Assembly: GCA_964017125.1 (NCBI GenBank)
Contig: OZ024902.1
Coordinates: 50,128,470-50,192,469 of the forward strand
DNA from: Flabesymbios commensalis
Lineage: Eukaryota > Annelida > Polychaeta > Terebellida > Flabelligeridae
DNA: 64,000 bases
Reading direction: 5' to 3'
In this document: one piece after another, positions 1 through 11,407 of the stretch
Position numbering within the stretch: the first letter of the stretch is position 1
Layout of the letters: the number at the start of each line of letters is the position of its first letter
Program-made: the position numbers and the translations under genes
Notes under the pieces: model-generated
Database searches by the model: none
Seen by the model: the letters and a program-made list of their open reading frames with translations, nothing else
Told to the model about the DNA's origin: nothing

Positions 1-378
1 CGATTGGCTACTACCTTTTCTAAGATTGTGGAGATGAAACTGAACTTGGATACAGGGCTGTAATTTTTCATTTTCATTTCATCCGTTTTTTTCCAAGTAC
101 CGGTCTTGCATGCGCTTCTTTAAAATTTGGTGGAAATGTACTAGTTTCCATTGAAATATTGATTATGTCAGTGATGTGAGCTATTATTATGTCAAACAAT
201 ATGACAGCACGCTTATAGAAATGGGGTTCAGATCACATGCTTTTAACGACGAGCTCAAAATAAGCTTTTTAATTTCGAAAACCTTCATTTTATATCCGAT
301 TTCTGTTTTTTTTGCACTGATAACATTTTTCCACTGATATGTTATAACATATATAGGCCTATGTTGTTTTATTGACAG
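1..378 (+). other. Intron of the receptor phosphatase gene (partial)
   Basis: The window opens inside an intron. No coding exon is visible before the acceptor TTGACAG that ends at 378. The upstream exons carrying the extracellular part, the membrane segment and most of phosphatase domain 1 must lie to the left of the window. Confidence 0.6.
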
Positions 379-531
379 TCACAATACAAGTTCATTTACG
401 ACGCATTAGAAGAATACCACAAGACAGGAGACACAGTGATACCATGCGCAGAGTTTCCCGAAAAATACGGCACCCTCAACGAAGATTCCGGTGAATATGC
501 GAACGTAACAAATCTCACCGAGCAGTATCGG
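379..531 (+). CDS. Receptor-type protein tyrosine phosphatase, exon with end of domain 1 and linker
   Basis: This 153-base exon is flanked by TTGACAG and GTAAGT and reads 51 codons in phase 0. It begins SQYKFIYDALEEYHKTGDT, which is the last helix of a classical PTP domain (the QYxFIxDAL signature after the Q-loop). A polar linker then leads into domain 2. Receptor PTPs are single-pass membrane proteins with two cytoplasmic phosphatase domains; domain 1 normally removes phosphate from tyrosine and domain 2 is usually regulatory. The next exon continues in phase 0 with domain 2, so the tandem D1-D2 layout is seen directly. The catalytic part of D1 lies outside the window. Confidence 0.88.
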
Positions 532-775
532 GTAAGTGGAGATATATATTGGATATGAATGGGTTCATCTGCCTTTTAGTAAAGTAGCAGATACACCCTT
601 TTATATCCAAAGTAACGATATGCTACAAAAAACTGTGTCTGAAAATGTAACTAGAAAGAATTGTTCGGAAACGAACACGAAAGCAGCCCTCCGTTATCGC
701 CAGTCGCCCATTTTAAATTTGATATAGATCAGCAAACTTTCTCAATGTTTATTTTATTTTATCGCTTTAGCTATT

Positions 776-1478
776 ATGCAAGATTTTCGAGATAATGGGA
801 AAAAACAATTAAAAATAACCGACAGTTAGCCCTTTTTGATTTTATTTCTGCGAAATTTGAGTTATTCTTGTGTGAGTCCTCACATTTTGTTCTATATGAT
901 TGGTCCAGCTATTTTGCTTTGTTTTTAAGTTACGTAAATACCACAAAATTACACAAATTCAAAATGGCTGCTAAACGACCATTTTAAAATAATTTGCTCC
1001 CAAAAATTAATCAGTGCATTGGCTGTATTGACATTACTGTTTATATTTATCAAATAAAAGATCTGCTGGAAACTTTTTTCTTGAAACGCACTAAGGAGTA
1101 TTTCTTTGCTAGTGACTCTAGTAATTAATTGGTTGATTACATGGGAATCAAAATGTCACCAAAAAATCCCCAGTGGTATGTGATGGCTATGTGAAGTATG
1201 AGGGAGCAGAAGTTCATAGATCATGCAAATTTCCGTAATGATAAGGGAAAAACAAATTTTAAATGACCGACTGGCGGCCATTTTAGATTTTATTAGTGCA
1301 ATGTCATTGGTTATCCTTGTGTGAGACCTTACATTTTGTTTTATATTCATGGTCGAGCTATCTCGCTTTTTTTTTTGACTTACGTAAATATCACAAGATT
1401 ACTCAAATTCAAAATGGCTGCTGAACGGCAATTTTTTTTTTCCTCCCAAAAGTTAATCAGATCATTGGCTGACATAGC
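776..1478. repeat. Diverged direct repeat pair in intron
   Basis: Two copies of about 260 bases (776-1035 and 1223-1478) share the order ATGCAA, TTGTGTGAG, ACATTTTGTT, TTACGTAAATA, CAAAATGGCTGCTGAACG-like and CTCCCAAAA. They lie about 447 bases apart in the same orientation. The second copy also carries GGCGGCCATTTT, a word common in other repeats of this window. This is probably an old tandem duplication of transposon-derived sequence. Confidence 0.6.
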
Positions 1479-1639
1479 TGAGCATATTTGCCAAATTAAA
1501 AGGAGATCTCATGAAAAAAAAATCCTGAAACGCGCTAACGCGATATGATAACATGATATTTTTCATTCTATATTATCTCCAACAGTTGAAATTTAAAAAA
1601 AACACTGATTTCTTAATTGTTGATAACGTGTTGTTACAG

Positions 1640-1748
1640 CTTCTGAATGAAATCACTTCAGCACAATCGTCACATACTTGTAGTGAAACAGATTCAGCTA
1701 ATCTGCCTGAAAACAAAGCCAAAAATCGCTCACCTGAGATCTTACCTT
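1640..1748 (+). CDS. Receptor-type PTP, exon 2 in window: start of phosphatase domain 2
   Basis: The exon follows the acceptor TTGTTACAG and ends at a GTAAGT donor. It has 109 bases, 36 codons plus one base. It reads LLNEITSAQ, then LPENKAKNRSPEILP. The NKxKNRxPxILP string is the substrate-recognition (KNRY) segment at the start of a PTP domain, here without the tyrosine. Loss of that tyrosine is common in D2 domains of receptor PTPs. The frame joins the previous exon in phase 0 and leaves one base (T), completed by GT of the next exon to give a cysteine codon. Confidence 0.87.
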
Positions 1749-2334
1749 GTAAGTATACTTAATTTGTATGAGTGTGGTGTCTGGAAATGTCACTTAGCCT
1801 CCCAATAATGAAAATGCGAAACTCATGATCATATCTCAGCTGACAAAGAGTTGACTTCAATAATTATAGGAAAAATACTAAAAAAAACTAAAAGAATATT
1901 CTGATCTTTAATAAAATGTCGATTTTTTTTTCAGTCTGACTTCAACAGGGAAAATAAATATAAATGATGAATGTCCAGATGTTGTAAATGCTACGTTGTC
2001 CTTTTTTGGAAATATTCAAACTGAAATTGAAGGACTGCACAAGATTATCTAATCGTTGAATAAAAAACTAATCTTCAGTCTCTGATGAAATTCCTCTCAT
2101 TATCAGTGCGGCAAATCGATTGTACTATCCCTGCTTAATATATAAATCTGTAGAAATACGCCAATTGAAAACATCTATCCAATTTGTAAATCATTTTGAT
2201 AAGTCTGACATAAACAACTATGGACTACTTTCAATAAAAGAGCCGAAATATACTGCATGTTGGCTTTACAGAGCAAAATACATTAGGCATGTTTAAATAA
2301 TTATGTGCTAAATAATTACTTGTTTTTGTTGTAG

Positions 2335-2396
2335 GTGACAAACATCGTCCGTACCTGTCGAAAGCCCAAACTTATATCAACGCAGTTTACGTCAGT
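2335..2396 (+). CDS. Receptor-type PTP, exon 3 in window: domain 2, YINA motif
   Basis: This 62-base exon lies between TTGTTGTAG and GTGAGT. It completes the split cysteine codon and then reads DKHRPYLSKAQTYINAVYVS. RPYL and YINAxYV are the first core strands of PTP domains. Phase is 1 on entry and 0 on exit. The following intron is about 8 kb because a transposon (3110-9655) sits in it. Confidence 0.87.
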
Positions 2397-3109
2397 GTGA
2401 GTAGGTCTATGACCTGTTATATCCACATGCTATGGCATTGTTTTGTTATCATCAGCAGATAAAACATGCTCGCATTGAATAGAAACGTATTTTCAATGAC
2501 TTTGTTTAAATCCACCTAATTATTTTCAATGTGGCATTATTCGATTTATGCGGTTGTCGTTATCCCATGTATGCCTCATTTTAGCAGTCAGAGCCCGGTC
2601 TCTGTATGTGTGTGCGACAAGGAATGCATATACCAGAATATAATATCACAGTATAATATAAAACCAACTGTTCACCAGTTGTAGGTGTTGACATAGTTAT
2701 CATGTAAGACAACGTCAGATTCATAGTTTATAATAGTATTGTTTTTTGTACACGCTATTTTGAAAATATGCACAGTAGATTATAAAAGTTCTAAAATGTA
2801 CACTTCAAAGAATGATACCTGACAATTGTCTTCCATTAGTTTCCCACACCAAAACCAGAGCTAAGGTAGATCTACACCATGTAGTAAAAAAGACATTCTG
2901 GAAGGCGTACAGACCTAATTAGAACATATAAACGCTGCAGTTGTTTATTACATAAAATGACATACAACTAGGGTGTGTGTGAAAAAAACCTAAAAGCGAT
3001 TTGTTACTTTTAATTTTAACATCTACATATACATGCATCTCTACTATTATTAAATATCTCTAAAAATATTACAATTACGCTAGAATATATCGGCTGACGT
3101 CAGCTCATA

Positions 3110-4331
3110 GGCCAGATAGGGTTACCGTGCACCACCCCCAGGACAGTCTGAGACCAAGTTTTTATTGTTCTTTGTATCTCCCCCGATATCAAAAGTCGAT
3201 GCCACCAAAAAAAAGTTGGGATGGACCACCTATTTTGGGCCATTTTCAAAATGGCCGCCATCAAAATCTGGAAATCACGTTTTGTGCCATAACTTGAGTT
3301 CTAAGGCAGTTAGAGTCACAAAATTGGTGTCTATGCATATGTTTTTGGGGGTGAGGAATTCAATTATGCCAATAATTTTTTTTCCTGTCTTGTGGAAAAT
3401 TTATAAACAGCTATTCAAACGTATTTTTTGTGCATTTTTGGTCATTTTTTGTGTTAGTCTATGGGACAGAGAGGGTTACTGTGCACCCTCCACCTATGAA
3501 AGTCTGAGACCAAGTTTTTTTGCTCATTAGACCTCTCCCAATATTAAAAACTTGATGCCATCAATTAAAAGTCGGATGGACCATTTTGAAGTCATTTCAA
3601 AATGACCGCCATTGAAATTTGGAAATCACGTTTTGTGCCATAACTTCTAAGGCAGTTAGAGTTACAATATTGATGTCTATAGATATGTTTTTGGGGGCGA
3701 GGAATTCAATTATGCCAATAAAAAATATTTTTGTCTTGTGGAAAATTAATAAACTGCAAGTCAAACGTATTTCTCGTGCATTTTCGGTTATTTTTGTGTG
3801 TTATTCCATGGGCCAGATAGGGTTAATGTGCACCCTCCACTCCATGAAAGGCTGAGACCAAGTTTTTTTTGCTCATAAGACATCCCCCAATATCAAAAGT
3901 CGATGCCATCTAATACAAGTCGGATGGACTACCTATTTTGGCCATCAATTAAAAGTCGGATGGACCATTTTGAGGCCATTTTAAAATGGCCGCCATTGAA
4001 ATTTGGAAATCACGTTTTGTGCCATAACTTGAGTTCTAATGCAGTTAGAGTCACAAACATGGTGTCTATCCATATGTTTTTGGGGATGAGGAATCCAATT
4101 ATCCCAATAAAAACATTTCTGTCTTGTAGATAATTCATAAACAGTTAAATATACGTATTTTTCGTGTATTTTCGGTCATTTTTGTGTATTTTAGTGCGAG
4201 CACAGAAAAAAACTAACCTTAAAATAAAACTTGTAGTGTTATTTTATTCCGTGAATAATGAGCATTACAGTGTGGAAAGTTGTAAATAAAAATTCAACTT
4301 TGCTTATGACAAGCATGATCAATGAAAAAAC
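3110..4331 (+). repeat. Left inverted arm: three tandem ~350 bp units
   Basis: Each unit has the same order of words: GGCCAGATAGGGTTA, AGTCTGAGACCAAGTTTTT, AAAAGTCGATGCCA, AATGGCCGCCAT, GGAAATCACGTTTTGTGCC, GTTAGAGTCACAAA, GGTGTCTAT, TTTTTGGGG and AGGAATTCAATTATGCC. The outer two units are closest to the right-arm units. Short open frames across the units are by-products of this repeated sequence. Confidence 0.85.
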
Positions 4332-4335
4332 TTAA

Positions 4336-6397
4336 CCCATTAAAGCCCAACTTTTTTAAACAGAGCCTCCGAGCCGAAAATGTAGCACATTGCTACGATT
4401 AGGCCATTAATACGTACAATTTTCAATAAAAAAAAAAAAAAAAATTGTTAAAGTGGTTTCTGGAACTGGCAAAATTTTTTGCCAGTGGGCTTTAGAGGGG
4501 TCAATGAAATGTGTTTAATGTGACCAGCACTGCTAATTACTCCCACGAGGCGTATCATATATAAATGTATTTGATTTCATACTGAGACTAGGGGAAGATT
4601 TGCTAGATGTTTCTAGACCCGCAATGCAGTTTTACAGAATACATGTATATCATAAAGACCACGAATTGAAACTGAGCCTTATATTGGCTTCTCACAGATG
4701 AGCTGCTTTGTGCCATGTTTACCAAAATAATCCCGGTATTATGGTTTCGTCAATGCTGATATTCTCAGCCACATCTAGCTGTTCGAAAGCTCTTTATATC
4801 TGTCACCTGACAAAACAAATTAAAGGTCACTTACGATATCATCAAACCTGTTCCGCCTCAGAGAATTGTGAATATCAGCTGATTCTGACCAATAAAGCTG
4901 TCGATATGGTAGTCGGTTGTACCCAGAGAGCATCTTCCCTTGGCCAGTCCCACTCGCTTGCTACCGCAGGAGCCTGGCCGTATCGAGTACGATATTTGTC
5001 TATGTGGGCATCTTGGGTGTGTGTCTGAGATTTAAACCTCATTGGATGTTTCAGATTTATTTAAGGGTCACGAAGAATTGACCTCTTGTTCAGCTCTCAT
5101 GCTTAGTTACCTGTTTCCGCTGCTAGATGTATTATATAGACATGTTGGGAATCTCACATTTTAGACAGTGAGGTGTACCGAACTCCCTCATGGCGGCCTG
5201 TAATCATATAGTGACCGCCATCATGGAGTTTAAGTACACATCAGAGTGAGATTTCGAGCTTGTCTATATATATCATACCAACGGAAACAAGCAAGCTTTG
5301 CTCCCAGGCAGCTGTCAACAGTTGGTCAAGCGCTGTCTGATTGGCCAGTCTTGAGAAGCGCGACATTCAAGGTATATCTCTATTTAAAATCGTTGGACGC
5401 TAGGTTGATAGACTAAGGTATCGCCCTGCGGGCTCGTGGGTAAGATAACTTGTTAGGGAAGATGCCAGAGAGAAGCATGACACCTAACATGTTAGAGCCT
5501 TAATCTTATCTATACCGATATCTTCCCATTTTCTGAGAATACAGGTTGCACTCCCTCTGCATGATAGCAATCAGATTGTGAGGGAACATTGAGAGAAATA
5601 CGGTTCCAGGAGATTTTGCATTCTCTTTTAATAAATCTAGGACACTTTATACATATCTTAATGATATTGTCTACTTCCTCGCTTTCCGAGCTGCTTTACA
5701 GTAGTTGGATCATCCCTATCAGCGTATTCAAACATGGAGAGGATATCATTCACCATATATCATACACACCATAAGTGCCCACTGGCAAATTTTCTTGCCA
5801 GTACCTACATTTTCAAATGCAATGTCTTACTAGTATATGTCATTTAGCCGACAAACAATTATTATTAGAAAAGGATGAGGAATGTGCTTAACATATTAGC
5901 ATGCTCGATGATTTAGTACCAAACAGACTACATAATAAACATAATGTATTTTGTTTCATCATTTTACAGAATGGATTATTACTACAGACTATAATACCAT
6001 GTATTATCCCACTGGCAAATTTTTTTGCCATGTAAATTATTAGTCTTTTTATGCACAGGTACGAATCTTTTTTCAGCATTACAATTACATGGCGAAAATC
6101 ACCACACATGACAGTTTCTTTATGAATATTGACCTACATGCTGAGAGATATGTAATAAACTACCTATTGGTCTCTTACACGACCAAAAAGTAGCAATCTG
6201 GAATTACTATTTTCGGACAAACGTAAGCTTTGTTAAACGTTGGTATCAACTATCGATTGCATAAAATGTACATAACCAACACGACAAACGAGTTTTCAAT
6301 GGGTTCAAGGCATGTAGTTTTTTTAAATATTTTTTTTTATGGCGACGTCACACAAAAACGTCACTGGCAAAAAAACTTGCCAGTGGGCTTTAATGGG
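4336..6397. mobile_element. piggyBac-like non-autonomous element at TTAA, nested
   Basis: The element starts CCCATTAAAGCCCA and ends TGGGCTTTAATGGG. It is flanked on both sides by TTAA (4332-4335 and 6398-6401), the hallmark of piggyBac-type cut-and-paste insertion. The right arm of the host transposon keeps the uninterrupted version of the same site (about 8800-8820, reverse strand), which shows that 4336-6397 is an insertion. No transposase frame is visible, so it must have been moved by an enzyme supplied elsewhere. Inside, the small palindrome CTGGCAAA..TTTGCCAG recurs near both ends and at 5779 and 6008. Confidence 0.82.
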
Positions 6398-6824
6398 TTA
6401 ATGTAGAAAATATTAAAATAACAAAGTGGTGACTGTTCTATGAACCAATTAGAATTACATGTAATCTTCATCCATATTAGATCTGACCAGCAGCTGAGTA
6501 GATTATTTCCTTCATTGCAAAAAAACAGTACTTCTACACAAGATCATATCGCCACTTTAAAATTTAAAACGGCAGATACACCCTTTCAATTCCAAGGGGA
6601 AAATTTAGTTATTGACAATCATTCTTATGTATTGCACACTCATTTTACAATTTATCTAACACACATTTAAAACAGAATTTCTAACATAATAGTTGCCGTG
6701 TTATCAAATTCTAATGGTGGTGACAGCACATATGGTGTTAAAGTCCTTGTTCCACCAGAATACGAAACACGTTTGCACTACGATAGAACATAAAATAAAC
6801 AAATAGGCTACTGATTATTTAAAC

Positions 6825-7110
6825 CTAATCCTCATTACTGTCACTTTCAGCTACTGCACTGTCATCAGACAACACTTCTTCTTCTGATGAACTTGCTACA
6901 TTGTCATCACTTTCTAATGTATCATCTTCCTTTGCTATGTCTATTGGGATAATTGGACCTTGACAACAGACGGGCACACGTTTCTCATTGTTTTCAGTCC
7001 ATCCGATTGCTCACTTCTGCTTCAAGATAGAGTAGCGATACATGTCACATGTGAACTCTTCTAGGTCGGTCACCAAGTCATCAGAGATATGCCAAACATA
7101 TCCTAATTCA
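6825..7110 (-). pseudogene. Opposite-strand piece of the decayed transposon ORF (C-terminal, acidic tail)
   Basis: On the minus strand this stretch repeats the C-terminal part of the ORF at 7240-8393, including the Asp/Glu/Ser-rich tail and the stop. It is the left-arm partner of the right arm in the fold-back, with an internal segment missing relative to the right copy. It is a broken fragment, not a gene. Confidence 0.65.
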
Positions 7111-7239
7111 CAGAGTACATAGTCTTCTGAATCAGCTTTATGGGTTAATTGTCCATACGCCTTAGAATGTGCTGGTTGTATCTTGTCCATGATGTGAGTG
7201 ATTCACCACTGCCAAGTGATTTAAGCAGCACTCAGGTCA

Positions 7240-8393
7240 TACAACATGGCAATGCTTTCTTCCATGCTATGTCAAACATCACCAGCAACTTTCCTCTCAT
7301 TGCACGTACAATATTTGACAGCATACCAAGGAGTGGTGACATTATCTTTAGCACAGAAGGCTCGATTAAGCAAATGGAGAGACAGATGCTTGGTACCAGT
7401 GATACAATAATCATAAGTAGGCCATTGCAAAAAAGCCAGCTGATTGGAAGACATTTCTGATGAACAGTGAGAACAAAGCACAGTTAGTTTATGTTATGAA
7501 TGATGTTTAGTGCTCTCATAAATTTGCTCCAAAACTTGCTTAGAAAAAAATAATAACTGTTTCTCATGGTAACTGCTACCTTCTTGCGTCTGAAGATGGA
7601 ACAACAGTTAATAAAACTGAGATTACATCAGTGTTCTCAAATAAAAAAGAAACTGATACTGTCTCTATGCACAAGAGCAAGGCTATGATACTGTTCGCAT
7701 TCGCAGTTCTGACAGTGATGTGTTTTTCATATTGCTGCACCATGCTTTCAAGTTAGACATCACTATTTCGTTTGATACTGGCTCAGACAACACAAGAAGG
7801 CTTCTGATTGTTATTAACATAGCCAACAATGATGGTAAGAAGCTTTGCACGGCCTTTCTCTCTCTTTGCGCATTCATGCGTAGGGAAAATTAAACCAATT
7901 AAACTTAGTCAGAAGACTGTGAGATTTCAAGATGTAAATTAACTTGATGTTTGGCATAGCTCTGATGACATGGTGATCGACCTAGAAGAGTTCACATGTG
8001 CCATCTATGGAAAAAGTCGTCATAAGAGTGTACATATCTTCGCTACTCTATTTTGAAGCAGAAGTGCATCAATCTCCAGCCATTATTGACCTCAGCCAAT
8101 TTCCATCATGAAGAAAGACATTGTCTCAGCATATTAGACTAGTAAATCAGACTGTAATTTGGAAATTAGCCCATATTTCTCAGCCATATATTCCTCCAGC
8201 AATTAATGGTCACGTATAGACTGAAAACAATGAGAAACGTGTGCCCATCTGGTGTCAAGATCCAATTATCCACATAGACATAGCAGAGGAAGATGATACA
8301 TTAGAAAGTGATGACGATGTAGCAGGTTCATCAGAGGAAGAAGTGTTGTCTGATGACAGTTCTCTAGTTGAAAGTGACAGTGATGAGGATTAG
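7240..8393 (+). pseudogene. Decayed ORF of an abundant invertebrate repeat family (PIN/FEN-like nuclease suspected)
   Basis: Successive fragments in shifting frames keep the order of motifs I know from a very abundant uncharacterised protein family in marine invertebrate genomes: HGNAFFHAM, SIKQMERQMLGTSDTIIIS, CYLLASEDGTT, VRIRSSDSDVFFILLHHAF, FDTGSDNTRRL, CTAFLSL, VIWKLAHISQP, then VPIWCQDP and an acidic tail ending SDSDED at a stop (8391). The spaced aspartates of SDSDVF and the later CTA(F/L)LSLxAF stretch look like acidic clusters of PIN/FEN1-type nucleases; that reading is inference. The N-terminal half is absent. The copy is broken in several places and lies inside the palindromic transposon, so it is probably a dead element protein. 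Confidence 0.65.
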
Positions 8394-8809
8394 GTTTAGC
8401 TAATCAGTAGCTTGCGATATGTTTATGTTATGTTCTATGGTAGTGAAAACGCATTTCATATTCTGGTGGAACAAGGACTTTACCACAGCTTTATCACCAT
8501 TTCTGCTGTCACCACTATACGAATTTGATGACATGGCAACTATTATGTTAGAAACTCTGTTTTTAAATGAGTGTTAGATAAACTGGTGAAATGAGTGTGC
8601 AATACATAAGCATGACTGTCAATAACCAAATTTGATCCTTGGAATTGAAAGGGTGTATCTACCATTTTAAATTGGCGATATGATCTTGTGTGAAAGTATT
8701 GGAAGGAAATATTCTACTCTACTGCTGGTCAGATATAATATGGATGAAGATTATATGTACTCCTAATTGGTTCATAGAACCGTCACCACTTTGCTATTTT
8801 ATTATTTTA

Positions 8810-9655
8810 TTGTTTTTTTTATTTATCATGCTAGTCATAAGCAAAGTTGATTTTTTATTTACAATTTTCAACACTGTTATGCTCATTATTCACGGAATAA
8901 AATAACACTACAAGTTTTATTTTAAGGTCAGTTTTTTCTGAGTTCGCACTAAAATACACAAAAATGACCGAAAATACTCGAAAAATACGTTTATTCAACT
9001 GTTTATCAATTATTTTCAAGACAGAAATATTTTTATTGCCATAATTGAATTCCTCGCCCCCAAAAACATATGTATAGACACCAATTTTGTGACTCTAACT
9101 GCATTAGAACTCAAGTTATGGCACAAAACGTGATTTCCAAGTTTCAATGGCGGCCATTTTGAAATGGCCTAAAATAGGTGGTCCATCCGACTTTTTTTTA
9201 AGGCATCGACTTTTAATATTAGGTGAGGTCTAATGAACAAAAAAAACTTGGTCACAGACTTTCATAGGTGGAGGGTGCACAGTAACCCTCTCTGTCCCAT
9301 AGACTAACACAAAAAATGACAAAAAATGCACGAAAAATATGTTTAAATAGCTGTTTATAAATTTTCCACAGGACAGAAACATTTTTTATTGGCATAATTG
9401 AATTCCTCACCGCCAAAAACATATGCATAGACACCAATTTTGTGACTCTAACTGCCTTAGAACTCAAGTTATGGCACAAAACGTGATTTCCAGATTTTGA
9501 TGGCGGCCATTTTGAAAATGGCCCAAAACAGGTAGTCCATCCCAACTTTTTTTTGATGGCATCGACATTTGATATCGGGGGAGGTCCAAGGAACAATAAA
9601 AACTTGGTCTCAGACTGTCCTGGGGGGGGGGGGTGCACGGTAACCCTATCTGGCC
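8810..9655 (-). repeat. Right inverted arm: two tandem ~350 bp units
   Basis: This is the reverse complement of the left arm. Two units (8950-9295 and 9296-9655) precede the shared inner segment with AAAATAAAACTTGTAGTGTT. It also preserves the empty target of the nested piggyBac-like element, shown by the run matching AGCATGAT..AATGAAAA of the left arm. Confidence 0.83.
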
Positions 9656-10451
9656 CATGGACAAACTCCTGCATAAGTTGGACAGGAGGTATCATCAGTT
9701 GTCAACACCTGAGTATCGACATCAGAACCCTCCGTCTCTAGTTGTAATCCCTTAGTGCATTGGCCGGTGCCAGCTCAAACAACCGTCTCACAGCCAATTC
9801 AAATTACACAGGTAGTTTGAGGCACAGACGATTCCGCTACTTTCAACAACTTATACAAGCACAATCCAGGCTCCAGGTACATCGATTATTCACATCATTA
9901 ATGAATTTACTATAGCGAAATTTAATTCATTGAGGTTCTTCTTAAAAATATACAACCTTCTAGCATCTCGGATAACAAAAGGTAAAAGCGTTTCGTAAGC
10001 GAGCAGTGGAATAAAAATAACGACATTGAAACTTGCACAAAGGTAATTTTAATATCATACCCTGTTGAGTAGATCAGAGACGATTATGCGGACGAGCTAA
10101 CTCAAAATGACTACAGTAATCACAAGATAGTTTAGCATGAAAGTAGCTCTATAAAAAAACACAAGTCGATTACTAGAACAAGCTAGATAATTATGTGCAT
10201 TTTTGTGATAGGGTGAAACATAATCATTGAGGATGAATTTTGAAGCTTGCCGTTGCACCTGTTCTAATTTGAATATAAATTATTAGTGATGGTTATTCCA
10301 AGATCATTAAATTAAGTTACCCTGGATACGATTATTATTATCAATGGAGTGGTCGAAATGTATTTATCGACATGAATTTGCATTTTGATATGTTGACATT
10401 CATTAGTAAACTATTAAATAATAGCTGCCGATAATCTGGTACGTGTTTTAG
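9656..10451. other. Intron sequence, nothing recognised
   Basis: Between the palindromic element and the next phosphatase exon I see AT-rich intron sequence. No long frame, no clear repeat and no splice-compatible PTP-like segment is visible until the acceptor GTTTTAG ending at 10451. Confidence 0.5.
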
Positions 10452-10583
10452 AGTTACAGTAACATTCGTGGTTTTGTGGTAACACAAACTCCTTTACATG
10501 AAACATGTGCTGACTTCTGGCATCTTGTATACGACCATAACATAACCAGTATCATTGGCATGGATACCCTGGGAGATGATCAA
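10452..10583 (+). CDS. Receptor-type PTP, exon 4 in window: domain 2, TQTPL and DFW motifs
   Basis: This 132-base exon (44 codons, phase 0 to 0) lies between GTTTTAG and GTAAGT. It reads SYSNIRGFVVTQTPL, then ADFWHLVYDHNITSIIGM. FVVTQTPL and DFWxLVYDHN are hallmark core strands of PTP domains. Choosing the AG at 10450-10451 rather than the later TTACAG keeps phase 0 and supplies the SYS residues that precede FVVTQ. Confidence 0.9.
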
Positions 10584-10616
10584 GTAAGTACACGCTGAGT
10601 ATGAAAACGGTGTTCA

Positions 10617-10720
10617 ACAGCGAACACGAAACTCTGAGCCAGTGTTGGTTTAATGTTGGTCCAGCGTCGCAGACGGTGGATCAACATTAAACCAACACTG
10701 GCTCACGGTCTCGTGTCTTT
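10617..10720. repeat. Hairpin module copy (about 105 bp)
   Basis: An inverted repeat runs from GAGCCAGTGTTGGTTTAATG, over the loop CCAGCGTCGCAGACGGTGGAT, to ACCAACACTGGCTC. It is bounded by CGAACACGA and TCGTGT. This is the clearest intronic copy of a module seen at more than ten places in the window. Confidence 0.75.
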
Positions 10721-10844
10721 CTCTCAGAACATTAACAAGTAAATTTACTAGATCTAAAATAATAGAAGAGCCTAATTCATAATACGTGTGTTGGATGTTG
10801 AAATTTTGACCTATATTTCTTTTTAATGTGCGAGTTCTTTTTAG

Positions 10845-10950
10845 GATGCTCCATGTTACTGGGAGACAGAAGAGCTTGATAATCTGGAGGTTGTATTGGA
10901 TAAATCCAAAGATGTTAATGGCAGCACAACAAGGGTGTTTGGACTGCATT
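10845..10950 (+). CDS. Receptor-type PTP, exon 5 in window: domain 2, middle strands
   Basis: The exon follows TTTTTAG and reads DAPCYWETEELDNLEVVLDK, then STTRVFGLH. CYWP-like and a later TRxFxL string are the usual order in PTP domains between the DFW motif and the WPD region. Two donors are possible: GTAAAG after 10950 and GTAAGT after 10955. Only the first leaves one base that matches the frame of the next exon, which is open only in that phase, so I prefer it. The downstream joint is longer than usual for the family, and a skipped microexon cannot be excluded. Confidence 0.75.
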
Positions 10951-11196
10951 GTAAAGTAAGTGAACCGTTCAGGTGAAGATAATTATGAATCATTAGGAAT
11001 TCGTTCAGTAACCGTTATATTAGTCGCTAATACTTCTATTATATTATTCAGAGTTTGGTACAGCGAAATGTCTACTCTTTTTGCATGAAAATGAATCACC
11101 AGCATGGTGGAATGAGCATGAAAATAGGATATTACTGAATTATTTATTTTGAAAAAAATTCCAATTACTAAATACTATCAATCTTTACATTTTCAG

Positions 11197-11407
11197 GTAA
11201 TTTTCGATTGCTAAATTTAATAGATTATCTGTTCTCTTTAAAGAGCCCTCCTGAATCCAGGAGTGTAAAGCAATGGCAGTTGACGTCATGGTCAGAAGAT
11301 GCTAATCTACCCTCTGAATTAGGTGATCATATTATACACGCCTTGCGTGAAGCAATACATTGGTCAAGTCAGACTGCAGGCGAACATCCAATTCTTGTAC
11401 ACTGCAG
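11197..11407 (+). CDS. Receptor-type PTP, exon 6 in window: domain 2 WPD-equivalent to HC
   Basis: The exon lies between TTTTCAG and GTAATG. In frame it reads SPPESRSVKQWQLTSWSED, then HPILVHC. In active PTPs the loop is W-P-D, whose Asp is the general acid. Here it is W-S-E, as expected for a non-catalytic or weak D2 domain. The exon ends inside the codon after the Cys of the signature motif (phase 2). The intron then spans the 12430-16413 element before the motif is completed at 17152. Confidence 0.85.

Larger units (their letters stand above)
3110..9655. mobile_element. Palindromic TIR DNA transposon with tandem-unit arms
   Basis: The left end GGCCAGATAGGGTTACCGTG at 3110 is matched in reverse complement at 9655. 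The left arm runs through three ~350-base units (3110-3462, 3463-3810, 3811-4195) and a unique part to about 4331. The right arm has two units (8950-9295, 9296-9655) and the same unique part to about 8810. After a nested insertion is removed, the inverted repeat continues inward (6402-7110 against 7950-8810), so the element is a large fold-back. Its core holds a decayed ORF read left to right, and the left arm holds an opposite-facing piece of the same ORF. Target-site duplications are unclear. The superfamily is not assigned. Confidence 0.8.

Noticed and set aside
3165-4133. Three similar plus-strand frames (GNHVLCHNLSSKAVRVT)
   Set aside because: Their similarity follows from the tandem units of the transposon arm; the mirrored copy at 9252-9695 confirms this.
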